DNA from: Syntrophales bacterium | GTDB taxonomy: Bacteria > Desulfobacterota > Syntrophia > Syntrophales > UBA8958 | Assembly: GCA_026416455.1 (NCBI GenBank) | Contig: JAOAFE010000001.1 | Coordinates: 124,001 to 188,000 of the forward strand | Reading direction: 5' to 3' | DNA: 64,000 bases | Shown here: positions 55,522 through 64,000 of the stretch, piece by piece | Numbering within the stretch: position 1 is the first letter of the stretch | Layout: every line of letters starts with the position of its first letter | Position numbers and translations under genes: made by a program | The notes under the pieces: generated by a model | The model's database searches: none | What the model was told of the DNA's origin: nothing | The model's input: only the letters and a program-made list of their open reading frames with translations

Positions 55522-56367
55522 TCAAAAAGAAAAGCCGAAAGTTAAAGATCCGACGAGAAAGGATGATTCTCGATCGGAAGGTGTGAGGCTTCCTTTCAAT
55601 GCGAAGCCTTTCATTTCGTTTTTTGCCATCTTCGAAAGAGGAAAGACATAGGTCACACCAGGGGTTAGACTGATCAGGGAACTGAGTTTTATGGGTAGAC
55701 TGACTGATAGGGTGCCGTCGTGAAAGTGCTTAAATTTTTTTGTCGTCGGGAGGGCATTATCGTCAAATTCGGGATAAAAATTCTCATCCGTAGATAGTAG
55801 GTAACTTACCGAGCCCGATATTCTCAAAGATAGAAATTTGTTTAAAGCAAACTCGTGGGAAAGCCCAGCCCATAGGTACCAGTTTTTGTAGTGAGACACT
55901 TCTTTATAAACGGTAAGGGTCGGATTAAGCACGGTGTTGAAGGAAGCGGAGACAAAAATGTCTTGTGCGTCCGGCCGATCGGGGAGGTTTCTCCTTAAAG
56001 GGGCCAGACTATAATAAATATAACCCACCGTAAGATTTACCGGGGTAAAGGCCTTGGTATAGGAGAAGGTAAAGTCCGTCTCGTTCCATTCAGAGCTATA
56101 ATCGGTACCCGCCCCTTGCGCATACGGTTTCAGATCCAGATTACCCCATAGGGAGGCATTAAAACCTTTATACCCGACGGAAACTGTTGGTTGGAGTACG
56201 AGGCTGTTTCGGCTCATTTCATAACCACGCCAAATGTATTTGTTGGCTGCCGAAAGGGAAAATTGGCCGGTGGGCTTGTCTTCTCCCCACAGGAGTGATG
56301 GAAGGGCAAAAAATGTGCAAGTAATTAATAACATTAATAAATAGCGAAATTTAGTTTTTGCGTGCAT
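55522..56367 (-). CDS. TorF-family putative outer-membrane porin
   Basis: This 281-residue protein has a signal peptide ending near LLWGED and a beta-rich body that opens with SAANKYIWRGYEMSRNSLVLQPTVSVGYKGF, the mark of the TorF/gcw_chp family, and ends in SLTFGFSF with a terminal Phe. What it transports is unknown. It is a single gene; no operon partner is visible. Confidence 0.78.
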   Translation of the reverse strand: MHAKTKFRYLLMLLITCTFFALPSLLWGEDKPTGQFSLSAANKYIWRGYEMSRNSLVLQPTVSVGYKGFNASLWGNLDLKPYAQGAGTDYSSEWNETDFTFSYTKAFTPVNLTVGYIYYSLAPLRRNLPDRPDAQDIFVSASFNTVLNPTLTVYKEVSHYKNWYLWAGLSHEFALNKFLSLRISGSVSYLLSTDENFYPEFDDNALPTTKKFKHFHDGTLSVSLPIKLSSLISLTPGVTYVFPLSKMAKNEMKGFALKGSLTPSDRESSFLVGSLTFGFSF

Positions 56368-56446
56368 TGGTACACCTCTCTTTTCATGGTTAATGGTCGT
56401 TTATTTTTCTAAAATTGTTTTCTTCCGTTGCGATGAGGGATCTGGG

Positions 56447-57157
56447 CTACGGGCCGGCCCTGATTTTTGAATTCCCTGAGGTAAGGAACAGAAGAAGTTG
56501 CTCCATAATACGGTTTGCACCGGCGCAATAATGCTCTTGAGACAAAATGTCTTCCTGAGATTGGACATAGGGTGAAGGTATTAATTCGGAAAGGCAGTAG
56601 TCAGTCATAGCTTTTATATCTTTTGGTGTAACCTCCAGATGAAATTGCAGACCGATCACATTTTCTCCTAGCTGAAAGGCTTGGTTTTTACAGGCCTGGC
56701 TTGTCGCCAGCAGTGTTGAGCCAGATGGCAGTTCGAAAGTTTCTTCGTGCCACTGGAAGGCAAAAAATGAGGGAGGGAAAGAAAAAAAACGGTTCCCTTC
56801 CACTGGCAGACCCTGGAGGGGAAACCACCCGATTTCCTTCACAGGGCTTCCGTGGACCCTGGCTCCGAGCGAACTGGCGATGAGTTGGGCTCCCAAGCAG
56901 ATGCCAAGCACCGGTTTTCCTTGTTCCATTATCCTCTGGATGAAAGACTTTTCTTCCTTCAGCCAGGGAAATGTTTTTTCATCATTAGCACTCATCGGAC
57001 CGCCTAAAATGATGAGCATGTCCACGTCTTGCGTGTTGGGTAGTTGAGGTGAGGTGAAAAATTTGGTCCAGTATATCTCGTGGCCTTGTGAGACGAGCCA
57101 AGAGTCAATGAAACCCGGACCATCGACGGGGTCGTGTTGGAAAAAGTGTATCTTCAT
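56447..57157 (-). CDS. Class I glutamine amidotransferase-like protein
   Basis: This 236-residue protein has the class I triad: Cys in GICLGAQL, and His and Glu in QFHLEVT. It resembles GMP-synthase-type stand-alone amidotransferases that are not joined to a synthase domain. The opening IHFFQHDPVDGPGFIDSWLVSQGHEIYW is family-like. It is the last gene of the amt-glnK group, spaced by 3 bases from the Fis-type gene, which suggests a nitrogen role. The acceptor is unknown. Confidence 0.85.
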   Translation of the reverse strand: MKIHFFQHDPVDGPGFIDSWLVSQGHEIYWTKFFTSPQLPNTQDVDMLIILGGPMSANDEKTFPWLKEEKSFIQRIMEQGKPVLGICLGAQLIASSLGARVHGSPVKEIGWFPLQGLPVEGNRFFSFPPSFFAFQWHEETFELPSGSTLLATSQACKNQAFQLGENVIGLQFHLEVTPKDIKAMTDYCLSELIPSPYVQSQEDILSQEHYCAGANRIMEQLLLFLTSGNSKIRAGP

Positions 57158-57160
57158 CGA

Positions 57161-57394
57161 TCAACCTTTCCTCTTTCGTTTACATGGCTTTCGTTTTTGC
57201 GGGTCCACCGTTTTGAATGATTCTATATTGATGCCGTATTTTCTGATGCGATACATGAGAATACGGTGGGTGGTGCCCAATTGCTTTGCTGCTTCCCTCC
57301 CATTTCCGTTAGATCTTCGCAGTGCCGATTCGATTATGTGCCTTTCAATCTCCGCAATCGTTCTTTTAAGGAGGTCTTCTTTCACCCCATTCAC
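57161..57394 (-). CDS. Stand-alone Fis-type helix-turn-helix protein
   Basis: This 77-residue protein is just the DNA-binding part usually found at the end of sigma-54 activators: IESALRRSNGNGREAAKQLGTTHRILMYRIRKYGINI. A very basic tail (KRKPCKRKRKG) follows. There is no receiver or AAA+ domain. A GTG at 57394 or 57385 is the start; neither has a strong ribosome site. It lies between glnK and the amidotransferase gene, so it may regulate nitrogen genes. Confidence 0.78.
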   Translation of the reverse strand: MNGVKEDLLKRTIAEIERHIIESALRRSNGNGREAAKQLGTTHRILMYRIRKYGINIESFKTVDPQKRKPCKRKRKG

Positions 57395-57412
57395 TTCTAA
57401 CTACTCCCATTT

Positions 57413-57754
57413 CTAACCAATGGCTTCAGAACCTTTTTCTCCCGTTCTGATCCTCATCACGTCGTGCAGATCGAGGACGAATATTTTACCATCCCCAATA
57501 TCACCCGTCTTTGCGCTGGATGTAATAGCTTCTATTGCCGGGGCGACAAAGTCTTCGTTGACAGCAATTTCCAATTTTACCTTTTGCAACAAACTTCCTA
57601 CTTCGCGTGTACCACGATAGGTTTGTGTGATACCCTTTTGACGTCCTCGTCCGAGAACATTTGAGACCGTAATAAGAGGAATGTTAGCCTTCTCTAAGGC
57701 ACCCATGACCTCAGTTAATTTGTGTGGCTGAATGATAGCGATTATGTATTTCAT
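57413..57754 (-). CDS. glnK: Nitrogen regulatory PII protein
   Basis: This 113-residue PII protein senses nitrogen and energy state. The T-loop GRQKGITQTYRG has the Tyr used for uridylylation. The B- and C-loop motifs AITSSAKTGDIGDGKIFV and RTGEKGSEAI are intact. Its ATG follows AGGGAGGT and it lies 17 bases past amt, the classic pairing in which GlnK blocks the ammonium channel. Confidence 0.95.
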   Translation of the reverse strand: MKYIIAIIQPHKLTEVMGALEKANIPLITVSNVLGRGRQKGITQTYRGTREVGSLLQKVKLEIAVNEDFVAPAIEAITSSAKTGDIGDGKIFVLDLHDVMRIRTGEKGSEAIG

Positions 57755-57771
57755 GTTTGTTTACCTCCCTC

Positions 57772-59004
57772 CTATTCGATTACGGTGTAGGCCGCTTCGC
57801 CATGTTGGGTTAAGTCCAGCCCTATGGTTTCTTCTTTCTCTTTCACCCGGACTCCTAACGTTAGATCCACCACCTTATAAATGATGAAGGTAACAATGGC
57901 CGCATAAATGGGGGCAGCTAACACCATGATCAATTGGGGCATTAATTGTGGACCGCCGAAGAAGAGTCCATCGGCTCCTGCAGGATTTACAGCCTTTTCG
58001 GCGAATAATCCGGTGGCAATTGTTCCCCAGATTCCTCCGACACCATGGATGCCAAAGGCATCAAGAGAGTCATCGTAACCCAACGCGGCTTTGATTTTGA
58101 CGACGAATAGATAGCATAGAACGCTAGCGATAATGCCTATGATGATGGCATTTCCCACATTGACAAATCCACAGGCTGGCGTGATTGCGACTAGTCCGGC
58201 TAAGGCACCGGAGATGGCACCTAGTATTGTCGGTTTTTCGTTGACGTACCATTCGATGAAAGCCCACGTAAGACCAGCGGCAGCAGGGGCAATCAGCGTA
58301 GTGATTAAAGCGTGGGTGGCGATATCGTTGGCCGCGAGAGCGGACCCGGCGTTAAAACCAAACCAACCGATCCACAGTAAGCTTCCTCCCAATATGGTAT
58401 ACGGTAGATTATGGGGTCTAAAAGGCTCTTTTAAATATCCCGTTCTTTTGCCCAACAAGAGGCAGATAATCAAAGCGGATATACCAGAACTGGCGTGCAC
58501 AACTATCCCGCCAGCGAAGTCAAGACCGCCCAGAGATTTCATCCAGCCTCCGTTGCCCCACACCCAGTGGGCAAGAGGGTCATAGACGAAAGTGGCCCAC
58601 AGAAGTGTAAAAATTAAGAAGGAAGAGAATTTCATTCTCTCGGCGAAGGCACCGATCATGAGGGCGGGAGTGATGATAGCAAACATACATTGAAATACCA
58701 TAAAGAGAGTATGGGGAATGGTACCCGCATAATCCGGGAAAGGGGTCCCACTTACTTTTTTAAGGCCAATCCAGTCGAGACCCCCGATCACTCCAAAACC
58801 AGTATCCGGGCCAAAAGAGAGAGAGTAACCGAAGAGCACCCACTGAATAGAGATGAGTGCGGCGACCGTAAAACACTGCATAAGGATAGATAAGACATTC
58901 TTTCTCCTCACAAGACCGCCGTAAAAGAAAGATAGGCCCGGGAGCGTCATGGCAAACACAAGCACGGTTGAAATAAGTAGCCAAGCAGTATCTCCTGCAT
59001 TCAT
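57772..59004 (-). CDS. amt: Ammonium transporter
   Basis: Amt (410 residues) is an ammonium channel with about 11 helices. It shows LSFFYGGLVRRKNVLS, the vestibule Trp region and the central-pore His residues in GSALAANDIATHAL, DAFGIHGVGGIWG. The ATG at 59004 follows GGAGG at good spacing; a longer start at 59049 is not supported. glnK follows. Confidence 0.95.
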   Translation of the reverse strand: MNAGDTAWLLISTVLVFAMTLPGLSFFYGGLVRRKNVLSILMQCFTVAALISIQWVLFGYSLSFGPDTGFGVIGGLDWIGLKKVSGTPFPDYAGTIPHTLFMVFQCMFAIITPALMIGAFAERMKFSSFLIFTLLWATFVYDPLAHWVWGNGGWMKSLGGLDFAGGIVVHASSGISALIICLLLGKRTGYLKEPFRPHNLPYTILGGSLLWIGWFGFNAGSALAANDIATHALITTLIAPAAAGLTWAFIEWYVNEKPTILGAISGALAGLVAITPACGFVNVGNAIIIGIIASVLCYLFVVKIKAALGYDDSLDAFGIHGVGGIWGTIATGLFAEKAVNPAGADGLFFGGPQLMPQLIMVLAAPIYAAIVTFIIYKVVDLTLGVRVKEKEETIGLDLTQHGEAAYTVIE

Positions 59005-59567
59005 GATAAAACCTCCGAAACTTTTTCCCCCTTTAGAGACAAGGTCCATGCCATCGGTTTGTAATTCATGTATCTTATTGATTTATTTTAGTTTTAGTTA
59101 GAAGCGGGGAGAAGAGCCAATCGAAGAGGGGGTACAATGTTGTTCCTAAAAAACAGAAGAGAACAAAATTGTATCATGATGCAGAAACTGCCCAGGGTAG
59201 AAAGCTCGATTATGGGCTCCATGTTCTTCAAAAAGACCCTAAAAATCTTGACAGATTTGTCTCTCTAATATAGGGGAAAGCATGTTTTCTCCTACTTTCA
59301 AGAGACGCTCTCAAGGGGAGGCTAAGAAGAAAACTGAGGTGACATAGTGTACTTTTCATTCCTCGGCTAAGCCCGAGAAAGTAGTAAAGTCAGTGCCGCC
59401 GGGATGGGAATCGGTCGGGTATTGTACTCACCGACTTCGTTAGGAGGCTTATTAGAATCGTACTCGATGGAAGAGGGGAGGCATTTCTAGTCGGGGAAGG
59501 TGGTTCATCAGTAGATATCAGAGAAGTTTCTGTTTAGAATAAAAATTTTTGACAGGAGGCGTGAAGA
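59005..59567. other. Non-coding stretch between divergent amt and the glutamate synthase gene
   Basis: These 563 bases must hold the promoters of amt (-) and the glutamate synthase gene (+). I found no good -24/-12 sequence here. Small hairpins include CTCGG/CCGAG near 59362-59377 and GTCGG/CCGAC near 59414-59435. At 59404-59487 a short frame encodes GMGIGRVLYSPTSLGGLLES followed by Y, with a weak match (LGGLLESY) to the class II amidotransferase gene at 63042, so a decayed duplicate is possible but unproved. Confidence 0.4.
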
Positions 59568-61160
59568 ATGAATTTACAAAGACCGAATGCAAACGATGCG
59601 ACAAGAACAGCAAACCGTTCGCGCAGTGTGGTGCCCATGAGCGGTTTATGTACCCGCTGTTTGGATGGTTGCCCGGGGAACTGTGAGGTTTTTAAAGCGA
59701 GTTTTAGGGGACGGGAATTGATTTATCCCGGTCCGTTTGGAGAGGTAACGGCCGGTGGTGATAAAGATTATCCCATCGATTATTCCCACCTCAACATCCA
59801 GGGTTACGCCATGGGTGCCCGAGGATTGCCGGCTGATATCGAGGCGAGTCCCGACACCGCCATTTTCCCTAAAGTTAGCACCGAGACTGAATACGGGTGG
59901 GATATAAAAGTAAAGATGAAAGTGCCCATCTTTACCGGTGCCCTTGGCTCTACGGAGATAGCGAGGAAAAACTGGGAGCATTTTGCTTGTGGAGCCGCCA
60001 TCAGTGGAATTACAATTGTATGTGGAGAGAATGTGTGTGGTATTGATCCGGGCCTTGAGCTTGATTCTAATGGCAAAGTAAAGCTTGCTCCAGAAATGGA
60101 TCGGCGAATTGAGATATATCGTCGGTATTATCAGGGTTGGGGTGAAATCCTGGTACAGATGAACGTGGAAGATACACGTTTAGGAGTCGCCGAGTATATT
60201 TTAAACAAGCATGGCATTACCACGATTGAGCTTAAATGGGGGCAGGGAGCCAAGAGCATTGGAGGGGAAATAAAGGTTAACAGTTTAGAGCGGGCCCTTG
60301 AGTTACAGCGTCGCGGTTACATCGTTACCCCCGACCCGTCGGATCCTGTAAATCAGGCAGCGTTCAAAGCTGGTGCTCTTAAGGAATTTGAGAGGCACAG
60401 CAGGCTTGGTTTTATCAGTGAAGAGTCTTTCTTTGCCGAAGTGGAACGGTTGAGAAAACTAGGATTTAAACGTATTACATTGAAGACCGGGGCTTACAGC
60501 CTTAGAGAATTGGCGATGGCCATAAAATGGGGTGCCAAAGCCAAAATTGATCTGCTTACGATCGATGGTGCTCCCGGTGGTACAGGTATGAGCCCATGGA
60601 GGATGATGGAAGAGTGGGGTATTCCGAGTTTGTATCTTCATTCAGCCGCCTATGAATTTGCCAAAATCCTTGCCGATAAGGGAGAGAGACCTCCAGACAT
60701 GGCTTTTGCTGGTGGTTTCAGTAGCGAAGACGGCGTATTCAAAGCATTAGCCTTGGGGTCACCATATGCAAAGGCAGTTTGTATGGGTAGGGCGTTGATG
60801 ATACCTGGAATGGTCGGCAAAAACATTCAACAGTGGTTGAAAGAAGGGAAGTTGCCCAATACGGTTGGGCAGTTCGGCTCGACTCCGGAAGAGATATTCG
60901 TAGGTTGGGAGGAGGTAAAGAAAATAGTAGGCGCGAGCGAGATGAACCACATCCCTTGGGGTGCCGTAGGCATTTTCTGTTACGTTGATAAAATTAAGGT
61001 AGGATTGCAACAGCTGATGGCGGGAGCGAGGTGCTTTAGTTTGCCGGCGATTACTCGGCGCGAGCTCATGTCGTTGACGGAAGAATGTGCGAAGGTTACG
61101 GGAATTCCTTACCTTATGGACGCGTACCGAGAAGAGGCAATGGAAATTTTGAAGTCTTAG
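59568..61160 (+). CDS. FMN-binding glutamate synthase domain protein with N-terminal cysteine cluster
   Basis: This 530-residue protein is the FMN/synthase domain of glutamate synthase as a separate polypeptide. It begins with a Cys group (CTRCLDGCPGNCEVF) and then the synthase domain with FTGALGSTEIARKNW, LKWGQGAKSIGGE, LTIDGAPGGTGMSP and GRALMIPG. It lacks the amidotransferase and alpha-helix domains of the standard enzyme. The ATG follows ACAGGAGG. A class II amidotransferase gene lies downstream and probably supplies ammonia from glutamine. Confidence 0.88.
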   Translation: MNLQRPNANDATRTANRSRSVVPMSGLCTRCLDGCPGNCEVFKASFRGRELIYPGPFGEVTAGGDKDYPIDYSHLNIQGYAMGARGLPADIEASPDTAIFPKVSTETEYGWDIKVKMKVPIFTGALGSTEIARKNWEHFACGAAISGITIVCGENVCGIDPGLELDSNGKVKLAPEMDRRIEIYRRYYQGWGEILVQMNVEDTRLGVAEYILNKHGITTIELKWGQGAKSIGGEIKVNSLERALELQRRGYIVTPDPSDPVNQAAFKAGALKEFERHSRLGFISEESFFAEVERLRKLGFKRITLKTGAYSLRELAMAIKWGAKAKIDLLTIDGAPGGTGMSPWRMMEEWGIPSLYLHSAAYEFAKILADKGERPPDMAFAGGFSSEDGVFKALALGSPYAKAVCMGRALMIPGMVGKNIQQWLKEGKLPNTVGQFGSTPEEIFVGWEEVKKIVGASEMNHIPWGAVGIFCYVDKIKVGLQQLMAGARCFSLPAITRRELMSLTEECAKVTGIPYLMDAYREEAMEILKS

Positions 61161-61170
61161 TAAACCAAAG

Positions 61171-61207
61171 GCGTGCGGAGGGGTGTCTATGAGACCCTTC
61201 CGCACGT
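61171..61207 (+). terminator. Terminator hairpin after the glutamate synthase domain gene
   Basis: CGTGCGGAGGGGT at 61172-61184 pairs with ACCCTTCCGCACG at 61194-61206 (one G-T pair), starting 12 bases past the stop. It is followed by only a weak T-rich stretch. It separates this gene from the activator gene. Confidence 0.75.
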
Positions 61208-61339
61208 CTATTCCTGCATATGTTTCTCCTCGACTTAAAGGCGCGGAATATGTTTGAAGCACACGCGCTTTTTGGGCCTTTCCAGAGTTAAACAGAACAG
61301 CAGTTGCTTTCCCAATAGAGAATAAGGTAATATAAAATC

Positions 61340-62869
61340 ATGAGTACGCATAGTTACGAGGAATTGGCAGCTCTTCATGCTATTGCCCGTATTCTCTCCC
61401 GCCCCATGGAGATCAGGGACCAACTAGAGCAGGTCCTGGCGGAGATGAGTGAACGTCTCGGTATGAAGAGGGGCATGATCTCCCTCATGAATAATCTAAA
61501 CGGAGAAGTGTGGTTGGAAGTAGCCCACGGAGTTGACATCGAAAACCTACAAGTAAGCTACCGCTTGGGAGAGGGGATTACGGGCATGGTGGCCCAGACG
61601 GGTAAACCAGTAGCCATACCCATTCTGGGTAAAGAGCCCATGTTTCTCGATCGCACGGGTGCCCGGAAGTCCCTTAATCGGGATGAACTTTCCTTCCTTT
61701 GCGTCCCCATAATCTACGATGGCCGCGTGGTAGGCATACTATCTGCCGATAAGTGGCACAAAATTGTATCAAATTTGGAAAGAGAGCTGGCTCTCCTGTC
61801 CTCCATTGCCGAACTCATCGCCAAAGCCGTATACATCTTGTCGGTTGAGGAAGAAAATAAGCGCCTCCGATTGATGTTAAGTGAGGAAAAATCGCCTTTC
61901 AAAGAGATCATTGGACAGTCTAAGGCCATGAAAGATGTTTATCGTCTGATAGAGCATGTTTCCATGTCTAATACCACCGTGCTCATTTATGGGGAGACGG
62001 GTACGGGGAAGGAACTGGTGGCCAGGGCTATACATAAAAACAGCAATCGAGCGGGCGGGCCTTTGATTATGGTAAACTGTGCGGCCATTCCCGATACGTT
62101 GATTGAAAGCGAACTGTTCGGTTACGACAAGGGGGCATTTACTGGCGCTTTTCGGTCTTACCGGGGAAAGTTTGAGGAGGCAAACGGAGGTACCATCTTT
62201 CTTGACGAGGTAGCAGAGTTGTCTTCCACGGCCCAAGCCAAATTGTTAAGAATATTGCAGGAAAAAGTATTTCAGCCTTTAGGGTCTTCGCGGACTATTA
62301 AGTCTGATGCCCGAGTTATAGCGGCCACCAATCGCAATCTCGAGTTATGCGTTGCCAACGGATCCTTTCGTAAGGATCTTTATTATCGGTTGAGTGTTTT
62401 TCCTATCTATCTACCCCCGCTGAGAGAAAGGGGCAATGACATTATCATGTTGGCCGACTATTTTGTCCTCAAATATGCTAAAGAAACCGGTAAGAATATA
62501 CGGAGGATTTCGCCTGCGGTGATTGATGCCTTTATGAGTCACTCCTGGCCGGGGAACGTGAGAGAATTGGAAAATTGCATTGAAAGGGCCGTTCTGCTGG
62601 CGGAAGGCGATACCATAGAAATGATTCACCTTCCCCCTTCTTTACAAGTTAAAACCCGTGAGGAAAAAACTAAAGATACTGGTAAGTTCCACGCTATTGT
62701 ATCTGCCCAGGAGAGGGCTTTGATTATCGATGCCCTAAAGGAGTTTAATGGTAACCAAAGCATGGCAGCTCGATCCCTGGGCCTTACGAAGAGAATCATT
62801 CAATACAAGATAAAAAAACTGGGCATCGACGCTGATCGATTTCGCCGAAAAAAATCCCCAACAGCTTAA
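61340..62869 (+). CDS. NifA-like sigma-54 activator with GAF domain
   Basis: This 509-residue activator has an N-terminal GAF domain (about residues 20-170, including [19 protein letters not shown]), an AAA+ domain with [26 protein letters not shown], and a Fis-type helix-turn-helix at the C-terminus ([23 protein letters not shown]). The arrangement matches NifA/AnfA-type regulators, but I did not see the Cys motif of oxygen-sensitive NifA, and no nif genes are in the window. The next gene has a -24/-12 promoter with inverted repeats, its likely target. Confidence 0.88.
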   Translation: MSTHSYEELAALHAIARILSRPMEIRDQLEQVLAEMSERLGMKRGMISLMNNLNGEVWLEVAHGVDIENLQVSYRLGEGITGMVAQTGKPVAIPILGKEPMFLDRTGARKSLNRDELSFLCVPIIYDGRVVGILSADKWHKIVSNLERELALLSSIAELIAKAVYILSVEEENKRLRLMLSEEKSPFKEIIGQSKAMKDVYRLIEHVSMSNTTVLIYGETGTGKELVARAIHKNSNRAGGPLIMVNCAAIPDTLIESELFGYDKGAFTGAFRSYRGKFEEANGGTIFLDEVAELSSTAQAKLLRILQEKVFQPLGSSRTIKSDARVIAATNRNLELCVANGSFRKDLYYRLSVFPIYLPPLRERGNDIIMLADYFVLKYAKETGKNIRRISPAVIDAFMSHSWPGNVRELENCIERAVLLAEGDTIEMIHLPPSLQVKTREEKTKDTGKFHAIVSAQERALIIDALKEFNGNQSMAARSLGLTKRIIQYKIKKLGIDADRFRRKKSPTA

Positions 62870-62898
62870 TACAATTTTGTTTTCGTTAGTCGATATTC

Positions 62899-62935
62899 GG
62901 TACATATTTGTACCCATATTCGGGTCTAAATATGG
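62899..62935 (+). promoter_or_regulatory. Inverted repeats upstream of the -24/-12 promoter (candidate activator sites)
   Basis: GGTACATATTTGTACC at 62899-62914 is a near-perfect palindrome, followed at once by CCATATT at 62914-62920 and its inverted match AAATATGG at 62928-62935. They lie about 45-80 bases upstream of a sigma-54-type promoter and just past the gene of a sigma-54 activator. This is the place expected for enhancer sites; binding is inferred. Confidence 0.5.
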
Positions 62936-62977
62936 TGATCTCATTGCAACATGCCGTAATGTTGAATCATTTTAATG

Positions 62978-62993
62978 TGGCATGAAAATAGCT
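62978..62993 (+). promoter_or_regulatory. Sigma-54 (-24/-12) promoter of the class II amidotransferase gene
   Basis: The sequence TGGCATGAAAATAGCT keeps the essential GG and GC at 12-base spacing, close to the consensus TGGCACG-N4-TTGC. Transcription would begin near 63004, about 38 bases before the ATG at 63042. Confidence 0.65.
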
Positions 62994-63041
62994 TGTCTGG
63001 GTCCAGGCGGCGGAAGTCGCCCCATGTTGGGAGGACGAGGA

Positions 63042-64000
63042 ATGTGTCGTTTGATTGCAATTACGAGTCTGGAGCCTATCAGCCCTATGGTAGCCATCAG
63101 GGCATTGAATGTCATGAAGGAAGGGCATGATGGTTCCGGTATGGGTTTGTATCTAACCGATTTAGGGGGTTTGTTTGAATCATATAAAGGATTGCCGATA
63201 CTATCGGGAATTTTTTCCTTTGAAGGATTGGAAGAATTGGACCGATATATGTCATCTCAGGGTTTTTCTGTTCGCTATAAATTATCTTTTTCTCCGGTCG
63301 GTGATCCACCAAAGGGTACCCCAAAAAGAGATAACTATTCGATTATAGTTTATGATTATCCTCCCTCTTGGGTGTCATTGAGTCAAGAGGAACGGGAAAA
63401 CCGGTTAATGATGGAACAGCTTTTTCTGAGAAAAAAAGGTGAGCAAGATGACTCGATGCATATATTTAGCTTTTGGCCTGATTGCGTGATGATCAAAGAA
63501 GTAGGTGATCCCATGGAGTTAGCGGATTATCTCGGATTGGAGGGACGTGAGGAACTAAAGGCCCGTGTTATCATGGCTCAAGGTCGTCAAAATACTAATT
63601 ACGCCATAAACATTTACGCCTGTCATCCCTTTTTTATTCAGGGATATGCGACGATGACGAATGGTGAAAATACGGCTTTTGTTCCCATCCGGGAATTTTT
63701 GACCTCGAGAAACTTCCCCGGTTATATAGGCTATCAGTCGGACTCGGAGGTATTCACTCACATCCTCCATTTTACCCATAAGTTTCTGAAAAAAGGGTTA
63801 GCTACGTATAAGCATATCATTACTCCTTTGAGTGATGAGGAAATAGAACGACATCCCAATCGCGACGAGTTGAGGATGCTAAAACATGTATGCCGGCCTT
63901 TGATTATAGACGGTCCCAATTGTGTGATCGGCTGTCTTCCCGATAAAACGATGTTTATGGTCCAAGATAGTAAGAAATTGAGACCCGGCGTTGTGGGAGG
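63042..64000 (+). CDS. Class II glutamine amidotransferase of split glutamate synthase, partial
   Basis: The frame is open from ATG 63042 to the window end (319 codons), so the 3' end is missing. The second residue is Cys (MCRLIAITSLEP), the N-terminal nucleophile of class II amidotransferases after Met removal. GHDGSGMGLYLTDLGGLFESY and QGRQNTNY are typical of the GltB amidotransferase domain when encoded alone. GGGAGGACGAGG precedes the start. It probably feeds ammonia to the FMN synthase protein at 59568. Confidence 0.85.
   Translation, partial: MCRLIAITSLEPISPMVAIRALNVMKEGHDGSGMGLYLTDLGGLFESYKGLPILSGIFSFEGLEELDRYMSSQGFSVRYKLSFSPVGDPPKGTPKRDNYSIIVYDYPPSWVSLSQEERENRLMMEQLFLRKKGEQDDSMHIFSFWPDCVMIKEVGDPMELADYLGLEGREELKARVIMAQGRQNTNYAINIYACHPFFIQGYATMTNGENTAFVPIREFLTSRNFPGYIGYQSDSEVFTHILHFTHKFLKKGLATYKHIITPLSDEEIERHPNRDELRMLKHVCRPLIIDGPNCVIGCLPDKTMFMVQDSKKLRPGVVG

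Noticed and set aside
59180-59196. Sigma-54 promoter for amt on the minus strand
   Set aside because: The GG and GC are 11 bases apart instead of 12, so the spacing is wrong.
59249-59272. Housekeeping promoter with TTGACA and TAATAT
   Set aside because: The spacer is only 12 bases, too short for a functional sigma-70 promoter.
1-64000. CRISPR arrays, tRNA genes, insertion sequences or prophage
   Set aside because: No repeated spacer arrays, cloverleaf sequences, transposases or phage genes were seen on reading both strands; a dedicated tRNA scan was not possible.

Overview
The window reads as chromosomal DNA from an anaerobic Gram-negative bacterium, most likely of the Desulfobacterota (old Deltaproteobacteria) type. 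Support for Gram-negative: two outer-membrane porin-like proteins, Tat signals, and the aat/clpS/clpA N-end-rule set. Support for anaerobic life: a tungsten-type aldehyde:ferredoxin oxidoreductase, polyferredoxins, anaerobic-type radical SAM enzymes, selA and a complete glycine cleavage/synthase operon. The taxonomic placement is inference. I saw no rRNA, tRNA, CRISPR array or insertion sequence.

Layout. 1-4833 (+): the tail of a TrkA-C-type protein, then a membrane redox group (Tat ferredoxin, cytochrome b, a Nudix-like protein, a Tat DUF362 protein and a NapH-like polyferredoxin) without a catalytic molybdopterin subunit. 4830-5657 (-): htpX. 5827-10589 (-): an AmmeMemoRadiSam operon made of a fused MEMO-AMMECR1 protein with a lipoprotein-like leader, a membrane spermidine-synthase-like protein, and a radical SAM enzyme with a Tat-like leader. 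10703-16526 (-): pstSCAB-phoU-phoR. 16718-18025 (+): a CNNM/CorC-type protein. 18035-22373 (-): arsC, a porin, phoB, pgeF and rluD. Both pstS and the porin carry four tandem 11-bp repeats upstream that look like Pho boxes. 22412-25077 (-): selA and a HemN-like radical SAM gene. 25211-32334 (+): def-gcvT-gcvH-gcvPA-gcvPB-lipA-lpdA, tightly packed.

32336-34198 (-): a C_GCAxxG_C_C protein and a lone NDP-forming acyl-CoA synthetase alpha-type subunit. 34451-37688: a small exported protein, a histidine kinase and a convergent sigma-54 response regulator. 37694-42227 (-): gapA, aat, clpA, clpS. 42357-46846 (+): a flavodoxin-like reductase, thiM, thiE, a HAD-like protein, an RNase Z-like metallohydrolase and a PHP protein, ended by a bidirectional terminator. 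46902-47771 (-): 3-hydroxyacyl-CoA dehydrogenase. 47999-55479 (+): carB, purF and a 948-residue fusion of aldehyde:ferredoxin oxidoreductase with an iron-type alcohol dehydrogenase. 55522-56367 (-): a TorF-like porin. 56447-64000: a nitrogen region with amt-glnK-small Fis protein-glutamine amidotransferase (-), then (+) an FMN glutamate synthase domain protein, a NifA-like sigma-54 activator and a class II glutamine amidotransferase that runs off the window.

How it fits together. Two regulons are visible: phosphate (sensor, regulator, transporter, porin, arsenate reductase and matching repeats) and nitrogen (ammonium channel, PII, split glutamate synthase pieces, sigma-54 activator, and a -24/-12 promoter with inverted repeats in front of the last gene). 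The two most unusual items are the apparently exported AmmeMemoRadiSam operon and the single-chain AOR-ADH fusion, which could reduce a carboxylic acid to an alcohol in one protein.
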